Source: DATDCV01 sp036524155 (GTDB lineage: Bacteria > Verrucomicrobiota > Verrucomicrobiia > Limisphaerales > UBA8199). From it: a stretch of DNA of 14,414 nt. The stretch's first letter is position 1. Every line of letters begins with the position of its first letter. Below, in pieces: positions 1 to 4,725 of the stretch. The position numbers and the translations under genes are program-made. The stretch covers positions 1-14,414 of the forward strand of contig DATDCV010000114.1 in NCBI GenBank assembly GCA_036524155.1, written 5' to 3'. The notes beneath the pieces are model-generated. The model saw nothing but the letters and a program-made list of their open reading frames with translations. It made no database searches and was not told where the DNA came from.

Positions 1-871
1 GTTGGGCAATGGCTTTGAGCGGAAGAGTCGTTTCACGGCGTAACCTGGCCGCAATCTCCAGTTTCACCGGGTCATTCTTGCGCCGGGCCGCCAGGTCGGC
101 TTCCGCCCAGCCGTTGCGTTTCAATTCTTCGGCCATGATCCGGTCGGCTTTGGCCTCCGCGCTGGCCCGGTGCAGTTCACCTGAGTGATGTTCTCCCAGG
201 TTGCCTTCCATGTGTGCCAGCATCTGGCGGCGAAACCCTTCCCCGCCCAGGCACCAGCCCCGGCGTAAGGCTTTGAGCGCGTCCGGGTCGGTTTCCTCCC
301 GCCGCCGCCGCTCCATGTAGTCCTCGAATTGCTGGCGACCAGACCCGTTGTCTTCCTGGATGCCGTGCTCTCCCAGCAACCGGTCGACCCGGATCCACGA
401 GGGCCGATGTTGCGGCGCGGCCAGGTAAGCGCCGAAGCTGCTCCAGGGATACGCCAGCAATCTTTCCTCAGCCTCGAGCAACCGTGCCCGGACCGGATTC
501 AGATGGACGTAATCGCAGGCCGTCCGCAGATAGCCGTTGCCGCTGCCTTCGACCAGTTGCGCCCGGTAGCGGCCGCTGAACACGTGGCCAAAAAGCTGGT
601 GCCGATGGTTGAGCCGGATGGTGTAGGTGCTTTGCAGCCAGGCCATGCCGGCGACCAAGTTCGGTTCCGGGGTTTCCAGAACCGCATGATAGTGGTTGGG
701 CATGAGACAGTAGGCATGCACTTGCCACCCGGTCTTTTGGCTAGCTTCGGCCAGAGTTTTCAAAAAGTCCTGCCGGTCGACATCGTCCAGGAAGATCTTT
801 TCGCGACGATCCCCGCGACACATAACGTGGTAGGTGGCCCCGGGATATTGGATCCGCATTCGGCGAGGCAT
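1..871 (-). CDS. REP-associated tyrosine transposase (Y1_Tnp), 3' end outside window
   Basis: Reading from ATG at 871 to the left edge gives 290 uninterrupted residues with no stop, so the C-terminus is missing only because the window ends. Residues 55-62 (CLMPNHYH) contain the HUH metal-binding pair H60 and H62, and Y121 in the motif YVHLNPVRA (121-129) is the likely nucleophile. The N-terminal 150 residues are the Y1 transposase domain. Residues 150-290 are a charged C-terminal extension, ending in a stretch that looks like the start of a helix-turn-helix. This long form is, to my knowledge, common in Verrucomicrobiota and Planctomycetota. The protein would cut and rejoin single-stranded DNA at hairpin ends. 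No clear Shine-Dalgarno precedes the ATG; Met5 is an alternative start. Confidence 0.88.
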   Translation of the reverse strand, partial: MPRRMRIQYPGATYHVMCRGDRREKIFLDDVDRQDFLKTLAEASQKTGWQVHAYCLMPNHYHAVLETPEPNLVAGMAWLQSTYTIRLNHRHQLFGHVFSGRYRAQLVEGSGNGYLRTACDYVHLNPVRARLLEAEERLLAYPWSSFGAYLAAPQHRPSWIRVDRLLGEHGIQEDNGSGRQQFEDYMERRRREETDPDALKALRRGWCLGGEGFRRQMLAHMEGNLGEHHSGELHRASAEAKADRIMAEELKRNGWAEADLAARRKNDPVKLEIAARLRRETTLPLKAIAQ

Positions 872-901
872 GTCGGTGTTTTACAACCGCTTGCCGGTCC
901 A

Positions 902-938
902 GGTCAAGTCAGAAAATGAACCATGCTATGGGTTGACC
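902..938. repeat. Nested hairpin at the transposase-side end of the RAYT element
   Basis: GGTCAA (902-907) is complementary to TTGACC (933-938), and inside it CCAT-GCT-ATGG (921-931) makes a second stem. On the transposase strand this lies 31 to 67 bases upstream of the start codon. Subterminal hairpins are what Y1 transposases recognise, so this is a plausible left or right end of the element. The assignment is an inference from position and folding. Confidence 0.45.
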
Positions 939-986
939 CCTTTTTAGCAAACCGACCATCATCAAAACGAGTAGCGCGAGCTTCAT
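909..986 (-). pseudogene. Start of a third integron cassette gene, broken by the RAYT insertion
   Basis: Ten bases after the recombination point of the attC at 990-1079 there is an ATG (984-986) followed by MKLALLVLMMVGL, a typical signal-peptide or membrane-anchor start. After about 14 codons the reading frame enters the transposable-element end and stops at 909-911, leaving only 25 codons. The ATG sits next to the GTTGGAC core box, as the first gene of a cassette does. The rest of the gene and the cassette's own attC should lie on the far side of the element, left of the window. The original product cannot be identified from 13 residues. Confidence 0.55.
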
Positions 987-989
987 CTG

Positions 990-1079
990 GTCCAACGAAA
1001 AGTGCAGCCGCGCCGGGCCAAAGGCGACAGAAAACAAGCGACGCGTCCTCCCGGCGTCGGCTGCCACGCGAGGTTCGGC
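990..1079 (-). other. attC: attC recombination site 2 (90 bp), end of cassette 2
   Basis: On the minus strand the order is R'' GCCGAAC (1079-1073), an 8-base spacer, the L'' arm GCAGCCGACGCCGGG, a variable terminal region, the L' arm CCCGGCGCGGCTGC, a 7-base spacer, and R' GTTGGAC (996-990). The L arms pair over 14 bp with one extra A in the left arm, which matches the extrahelical base that orients integron attC sites. R' fits the GTTRRRY consensus exactly; R'' differs from RYYYAAC at one base. The stop codon of the cassette-2 gene (1083-1081) lies directly upstream. The cut point would be between G996 and T995. Confidence 0.9.
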
Positions 1080-1419
1080 ATTACCGGACCAGTTGGTAAA
1101 TCATGCCTGAGGTAAACCATACGACATCCAAACTAAGAATGACGCCGGTGCCAATTTGAAACGCTCGACTGCCCCAAGTAAGCGGCTCACGCCTGCTCCG
1201 CCGCACCGAGATCCAGAATGGTAGGGACGCTACCGCGAAGAAAGCGAAGAACAGGATCAGCACTGTGCCATAACGGCCATCGCGCAGTCCTGGATACAAA
1301 ACGCCGCCTTGGACGGGACCCAGGAGAAACAAAGCAAGAAAGAACGAACCAATGGCGAGGCGATCTCGTCGACCAACCGCTGATTTCATAGTGCCACTCA
1401 TCGCACGCTACGCGCCGAA
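996..1419 (-). mobile_element. Integron gene cassette 2 (424 bp)
   Basis: This cassette runs from the TTCGGC after the cut point in attC 1 to the G of the GTTGGAC box in attC 2. Its two own core boxes, GTTCGGC at the front and GCCGAAC at the rear, are exact reverse complements. That is expected if it was integrated from a circle with one attC, even though GCCGAAC is a slightly off-consensus box. It holds one small gene filling nearly all the space, in the usual orientation (gene first, attC last). Confidence 0.88.
1081..1401 (-). CDS. Small three-helix membrane protein of unknown function (cassette 2)
   Basis: The gene encodes 106 residues with three likely membrane helices, at about 14-33, 46-65 and 82-102, separated by short loops rich in Arg (RRSRR at about 67-71). 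I do not recognise a family. The ATG at 1401 is 18 bases after the cassette recombination point; a second ATG four codons in (Met5) is equally possible, and neither has a clear Shine-Dalgarno. The TAA stop touches the attC site. It is the only gene of its cassette, and expression would depend on an upstream promoter reading through the array or on a promoter within the preceding attC. Small unknown membrane proteins are a common cargo of chromosomal integrons. Confidence 0.78.
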   Translation of the reverse strand: MSGTMKSAVGRRDRLAIGSFFLALFLLGPVQGGVLYPGLRDGRYGTVLILFFAFFAVASLPFWISVRRSRREPLTWGSRAFQIGTGVILSLDVVWFTSGMIYQLVR

Positions 1420-1503
1420 CGCACAGTGCAGCCGCGCCGGGCCAAAGGCGATCGAAGACAAACGAAACGGAATCCCGGCGTCGGCTGCCACGACTCGTTA
1501 GGT
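1414..1503 (-). other. attC: attC recombination site 1 (90 bp), end of cassette 1
   Basis: On the minus strand: R'' ACCTAAC (1503-1497, exact RYYYAAC), an 8-base spacer, L'' GCAGCCGACGCCGGG, a variable terminal region, L' CCCGGCGCGGCTGC, a 7-base spacer, R' GTTCGGC (1420-1414, one mismatch to GTTRRRY). The L arms, the extra A and the spacer lengths are identical to the other attC at 990-1079, and the CGCCTTTGG before L' is shared too. Only the core boxes, spacers and the loop differ. This homogeneity resembles resident chromosomal arrays rather than mobile integrons with mixed attC sites. The cut point is between G1420 and T1419. Confidence 0.92.
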
Positions 1504-1862
1504 TTTCCGTTCATGCCCTTTGATGCCTCCCCCACCAGAGCAATGCAAGCCACGGCAGCGCGGCACTGCCCGCTGTGAGGCCTAATGCCGCTGGCAGCGA
1601 CACCGGCAACATATACCATTTGTCTGCGAGCAGCATGATGCCTTTAGACCCAGGGTTTCCCATCCATCCATAACCCACCGCGTAGAACCCGTAATGACCC
1701 CCTGGGCCTGGGAGCGTGTAGTCATGAACGCCAAAGCTCCCATACTGCGAATCCACCTTGCCGTATCGAGCGCCGACCTTGGATGCGCTCATAAGCAGGA
1801 GCGGCGGCAACACCAAGCTAATCGCTATGACGATGACAAATCGCATATTCGCAAAAACCTAA
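1420..1862 (-). mobile_element. Integron gene cassette 1 (443 bp)
   Basis: The cassette begins with the TTAGGT of the core box at 1863-1857 and ends with G1420 in attC 1. Its front box GTTAGGT and rear R'' box ACCTAAC are exact reverse complements, as expected for the two halves of one circular cassette's attC. It carries one gene in the standard orientation and is the first cassette of the visible array. Confidence 0.88.
1511..1846 (-). CDS. Small secreted or membrane protein of unknown function (cassette 1)
   Basis: The gene encodes 111 residues. An N-terminal hydrophobic stretch (about 2-20, VIVIAISLVLPPLLLM) looks like a signal anchor. The middle (about 25-72) is rich in Gly and Tyr (VGYGWMGNPGSKG and similar), and a second hydrophobic stretch spans about 78-105 before a basic tail (GRHQRA). 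I do not recognise a family. The ATG at 1846 is 10 bases after the GTTAGGT core box and has no strong Shine-Dalgarno. The TGA stop (1513-1511) is 7 bases before the R'' box. As first gene of the array, it is closest to where an integron promoter would be. Confidence 0.78.
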   Translation of the reverse strand: MRFVIVIAISLVLPPLLLMSASKVGARYGKVDSQYGSFGVHDYTLPGPGGHYGFYAVGYGWMGNPGSKGIMLLADKWYMLPVSLPAALGLTAGSAALPWLALLWWGRHQRA

Positions 1863-1880
1863 CGTATGTTTGGGACAAAG
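1857..1880 (-). other. attI: Front junction of the cassette array, possible attI-like site
   Basis: GTTAGGT (1863-1857, minus strand) is the front core box of cassette 1. Four bases upstream is CCCAAAC (1874-1868), an inverted, imperfect copy (5 of 7), giving the short L-R 'simple site' layout of attI rather than the long hairpin of attC. No attC-like stem could be found in the 150 bases upstream. On the plus strand GACAAAG occurs at 1874-1880 and again at 1893-1899, with GACAAAA at 1918-1924; such direct repeats are known beside some attI sites. The alternative is an attC cut short by a rearrangement. Confidence 0.45.
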
Positions 1881-2240
1881 TCATAGACCAAAGACAAAGA
1901 CTTTACGCCCGGATTGTGACAAAACTGGATCAGGCATTGTTAACGCTAACGCTGATAAAATCGCGATATTTGGCGGGGGGAACTTTGTCTTTGCGCTGAT
2001 AGGGACAAACTCGCGAAAAGACAAATACAGGCAGGACGATAAAGCCCCAGCTGGTGTATGGCCGTGAGCCGCGTTTTGCCTCAGGCTGCCCATAGGTAAA
2101 ATGGTTATACGCCTGTCCCCTCGCACGTCAACTCCTGAAACGGGAGCAGAGGTTCTTCTCGCCACAAAGCGTCAGTAGTTTGTGATGTGCGGAGGTGGAA
2201 CCTGGGCGGGAGCGGTCAACAATTTTGTGGGGGAAAAATG
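1881..2240. other. Non-coding stretch upstream of the cassette array; no integrase gene
   Basis: Integron integrase genes normally lie next to attI. Here no frame on either strand gives a tyrosine-recombinase-like protein, and the short open frames have no recognisable composition or motif. The base composition is lower in G+C than in the rest of the window. GACAAA-type short repeats recur (1893, 1918, 2004, 2019, and inverted at 1983-1989). I see no confident promoter. Confidence 0.5.
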
Positions 2241-2280
2241 ACAGCGCCTGACAGCGGGAGACAGCGGGGGACAGCGGAGG
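2241..2280. repeat. 10-bp tandem repeat, four copies
   Basis: Four head-to-tail copies start with ACAGCG: acagcgcctg, acagcgggag, acagcggggg and acagcggagg, with variation confined to the last four bases. No gene overlaps convincingly. It resembles a small intergenic minisatellite. Confidence 0.85.
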
Positions 2281-2353
2281 GCGGGACGGATGACGGGAGG
2301 TGGGCCGGGCGTGAAAAACCGGGGCTATTGTTCCGCCGAGGGCCGGTGAAGTA

Positions 2354-2381
2354 GTTGAGGGTTGAGAGTTGAGAGTTGAGA
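2354..2381. repeat. 7-bp tandem repeat GTTGAGR, four copies
   Basis: GTTGAGG is followed by three copies of GTTGAGA. On the other strand this reads TCTCAAC repeated. I recall similar TCAACTC-type short tandem repeats from intergenic regions of Verrucomicrobiota genomes; here only the four copies can be seen. Confidence 0.85.
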
Positions 2382-2418
2382 GCACAAAACGTCCGACGGG
2401 CTGGGGAGATTCGGAAAG

Positions 2419-2546
2419 CCCCGAAATGAGCCGGGGACTCAATGATGGAACCGCTTTCAGGGTTCCTGATCTTCTGGGATGGGTTACCCAGGGTAGCTCG
2501 TTCCTCGCAACCCTGGGCTGGTATGATTTCGACCCCGTTGGGGTCG
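2419..2546. repeat. Cluster of four hairpins, probable dispersed structured repeat
   Basis: Four inverted repeats follow one another: CCCCG/CGGGG (2419-2423 with 2432-2436), GGAACC/GGTTCC (2447-2452 with 2461-2466), CCCAGGGT/ACCCTGGG (2487-2494 with 2510-2517), and CGACCCC/GGGGTCG with a 3-base loop (2530-2536 with 2540-2546). The open frames across it have no protein character. The spacing suggests a folded RNA or DNA unit rather than chance. The CCCAGGGT/ACCCTGGG part recalls repeats seen in many planctomycete and verrucomicrobial genomes, but this is from memory. Confidence 0.6.
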
Positions 2547-2606
2547 GGCAAAAGGGCGTGAGCGCAGGGAGCAAGGAGTGAAAATCCTGGGATTCAATAT
2601 TTCGGT

Positions 2607-2649
2607 CTCTCGCCTTCGCCAAGCCTATGGCGGACGAGGAGGCGGAGAG
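2607..2649. repeat. Two-tier hairpin repeat
   Basis: CTCTCGCCT (2607-2615) pairs with AGGCGGAGAG (2640-2649, one bulged G), and inside it CGCC (2617-2620) pairs with GGCG (2629-2632). It lies between the hairpin cluster and the palindromic repeat further right, with no gene overlapping. Confidence 0.55.
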
Positions 2650-2716
2650 GGGAAACGAAGGCGGCTTGGGCTGTGTTGGGTTCCGGGGTCCGATACATAC
2701 TAATTGGCTGGCCGGC

Positions 2717-2756
2717 GGGAATTCCCCTCACCCCGGCCCTCCCATTGGGAGAGGGA
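2717..2756. repeat. Palindromic intergenic repeat (CCCTCACCCC... family)
   Basis: A perfect 10-bp palindrome GGGAATTCCC (2717-2726) is followed by ccctcaccccggccct and the hairpin CTCCC-ATT-GGGAG (2739-2751) with flanking AGGG. Sequences of the type CCCTCACCCCGGCCCTCTCCC are widespread intergenic repeats in several bacterial phyla. It is 60 bases downstream of the sigma-factor gene's stop codon and might act in transcript ending. Confidence 0.55.
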
Positions 2757-2819
2757 GAAGCTTCGGCCGTGCGTTGGCGAGTCGGAAGCGCTGGAATTAC
2801 TCGGGCCAACTTACGCGGT

Positions 2820-4505
2820 TCAGTTGGCGATAGGCGCCATGAAGGTGCGGTTGAGGCTGAGAGCGGCCCTGGAGTTGTTGAGGGCGGTTTTCCTGAATTC
2901 CTGGAATTTTGTCAGATCATCCGCGGTAAGGAAGGAAGCGGCGTTGGCGGTGGCGCGCTGGTAGATGTCATCCAACAGTTTGAGACTGCGTTCGCCATCC
3001 TGTTCGGAGGCGATGTTGCGGAAATTGAGGATCGGCACGGTCTGATAGTCCGCCGGCAGGCCGGACTCGGCCAGCACGGCTCGGGAGGCCTCCTCGATTA
3101 CGCGGGCGAATTGTTGAGATTTGAGCGCCTTCTCGTCGTCCGTGCCGGTCATCATGCCTTTGTATTGCTGCGCGGTGAGAGTGCCCACGAGGTTCCGGCT
3201 GTAATCCTGGTACTGCGCCAGGCCGTCCGCGCCAAGCAACGCCTCCACCTGCTCCTGCATAGCCTTGTCCTGCGAGGCGAACAGGCTGTTCACCTGGTCT
3301 GGCGCCGGTTTGTCCCGCAGAACTGTGGTCACCAGCCCCACGCTCTCCATAATGCCGTCAGCCAGCAAATCGTTGAACTTGTCGGTCTGCTCGGTGGTCA
3401 GTTTCAACCGCTGGGCCAGCTCCTTGTAAATCATCCCCATACCCGCTTTTTGCTGGTCCCGCAGGAGCTTTCTCGCCGCGGGATCGGCGGTGGCTTTGCT
3501 CAGCGCGTTGGTCGAGGCAATTTGGGCGTTCTCCATGCGGAGCCGGCCGACTTCACCGCGAAGCTTGAGCACTTCGGTCGGGCTCTTCTTTGCCGCGGAC
3601 TCATTGGCAGCGAGTGCGGCCAGCGCATTAGTGGCCCGGTCATGTTCGCGCCGGAGCGCCTGCGCTTGATTGTTCAGGTCTGCCTGCTGTGCCTGTTTTT
3701 GCTCGAGAACCTGCACGCGATCACTGAGGACGGAGGCCCGACGCGTCTGGTAAATTGCGGTCCCAACGGCTGCGGTAATGACGACGGCAATAAGGGTCTT
3801 TTGAATGGTAGTCATAACAATAGTTTTGGCGGCGGTTACTGCGGTTGAAGTTGAAATGGCGGCGGAGGCCCCCAAACCCGCGCCGGCGACCACGGCGGCC
3901 CCGAGGCCGGCGGGAGCCGCCTGGACCGCGTTAGCGGAGATGGCCAGCACCAGCGCCCCGGTCCCAATGGCGACTTTTCGTTCGGCAAGAAGCTCGCGGA
4001 GACGCTCGACGGCCCGGCTGACGCGTTTCTGCGCCGCGTCCTCGCTGGCGCCAATGGCCTGGCCGACTTCCCGAAAGGATTTGTCCTCGAAATAGCGCAA
4101 CAGGACGGCGGCGCGGTCGGTGTCCTCCAGAGACGCCATCGCCTCATCGAGGAGCGGCTCCACGTGCGTCCAGTCGTCGGAACCTGGAATTAGATCGCTC
4201 ATTTGGTAGGCTATTTGTTCGCGGGCCTGACGCCGAGCTTCGCGGCGGACCACATCAATCGCCGCCCGGCGCGTCACTTGGTAAAGCCAGGCAGTCAGGA
4301 TAGTATCCGGGTCGAGGTTGGCGGCGTGCCGCGCGAGCTGGGTGAACACCGATTGGGAGACCTCCTCCGCCAGTTGCGGTGAGCGGACCTGCCGGAGGGC
4401 GGCAGAATAGACGAGATTGAGGTGGCGGTTCACCAAGGCCGTGAAGGCGTCCTCTGACTGCTCGCGGGTAAACTGCCCGAGCAACTCCTGGTCATTCGCG
4501 CTCAT
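2820..4505 (-). CDS. ECF sigma-70 family factor with membrane-anchored coiled-coil C-terminal extension
   Basis: From ATG 4505 the product has 561 residues, about three times a standard ECF sigma factor. Residues 20-92 match sigma region 2 (AFTALVNRHLNLVYSAAL, then AWLYQVTRRAAIDVVRRE, which contacts the -10 element). Residues 118-173 match region 4, with a helix-turn-helix (SFREVGQAIGASEDAAQKRVSRA). A hydrophobic Ala/Gly-rich stretch (178-226) and a clear membrane helix (about 237-253) follow, then a coiled coil (about 258-335) and a 225-residue helical tail of unknown function. This layout suggests a sigma factor tethered to the membrane and controlled by its own extracytoplasmic tail, as inferred for similar long ECF proteins of Planctomycetota and Verrucomicrobiota. 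A TTG 10 codons upstream (4535) is an alternative start. It is divergent from the metallopeptidase-like gene, a possible target. Confidence 0.88.
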   Translation of the reverse strand: MSANDQELLGQFTREQSEDAFTALVNRHLNLVYSAALRQVRSPQLAEEVSQSVFTQLARHAANLDPDTILTAWLYQVTRRAAIDVVRREARRQAREQIAYQMSDLIPGSDDWTHVEPLLDEAMASLEDTDRAAVLLRYFEDKSFREVGQAIGASEDAAQKRVSRAVERLRELLAERKVAIGTGALVLAISANAVQAAPAGLGAAVVAGAGLGASAAISTSTAVTAAKTIVMTTIQKTLIAVVITAAVGTAIYQTRRASVLSDRVQVLEQKQAQQADLNNQAQALRREHDRATNALAALAANESAAKKSPTEVLKLRGEVGRLRMENAQIASTNALSKATADPAARKLLRDQQKAGMGMIYKELAQRLKLTTEQTDKFNDLLADGIMESVGLVTTVLRDKPAPDQVNSLFASQDKAMQEQVEALLGADGLAQYQDYSRNLVGTLTAQQYKGMMTGTDDEKALKSQQFARVIEEASRAVLAESGLPADYQTVPILNFRNIASEQDGERSLKLLDDIYQRATANAASFLTADDLTKFQEFRKTALNNSRAALSLNRTFMAPIAN

Positions 4506-4725
4506 GTCCACAAGCGTAACGCCGCCGCCTGGCAAATTCCGACAAAGATCTTTCGATTGGTTCTACGTTTCCGTGCTCTCCTTCTGATCCGCTCTGCATT
4601 CTCCTCTGCGTCCCGCTCAAATGATCACATGCATGCCTGGCGAAGGCGAGAGTGAGGACAAAAAATAAGTGCTGGTGAAGTGTAACTCCGGGGCCTTTTG
4701 CCGGGTATTAGGGAGTAAACTGGAT
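4506..4725. promoter_or_regulatory. Divergent intergenic region between sigma factor and peptidase gene
   Basis: These 220 bases must hold the promoters for both divergent genes. No clear -35/-10 pair stands out on either strand. A pyrimidine-rich segment (about 4575-4618, with ctctgc-type words) resembles part of the spacer at 10235-10310. On the plus strand GGGAG (4711-4715) sits 10 bases before ATG 4726 and is a good Shine-Dalgarno, which supports that start. Confidence 0.4.

Larger units (their letters stand above)
1..940 (-). mobile_element. RAYT-type (IS200/IS605-like, Y1 HUH) element, one end only
   Basis: The segment holds a Y1 transposase gene and, upstream of its start, a hairpin-forming end. 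In that end GGTCAA (902-907) faces TTGACC (933-938), and an inner CCAT-GCT-ATGG hairpin (921-931) sits between them. The element seems to stop near 935-945, because sequence to the right of that point reads as the start of an integron cassette gene (ATG at 986). The exact boundary is inferred; the other end lies left of the window. Elements of this family move as single strands and leave no target duplication, so none is expected. Whether the element is still mobile cannot be judged from one end. Confidence 0.6.

Noticed and set aside
1694..1999. Plus-strand 101-codon open frame over the cassette junction
   Set aside because: It crosses the recombination point and overlaps the cassette-1 gene on the opposite strand; no protein features.
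2241..2381. CRISPR-like array
   Set aside because: The repeats are 7-10 bases and directly abutting, with no spacers.
2128..2622. 164-codon open frame on the minus strand across the hairpin and tandem-repeat region
   Set aside because: Its sequence is only the translation of the repeats (Ser/Pro/Arg-rich, no domain, repeats read as low-complexity), with no ribosome site.
2673..3848. 391-codon open frame on the plus strand
   Set aside because: It lies opposite the sigma-factor gene, whose domains are clear; the frame is a high-GC shadow and starts inside a repeat.
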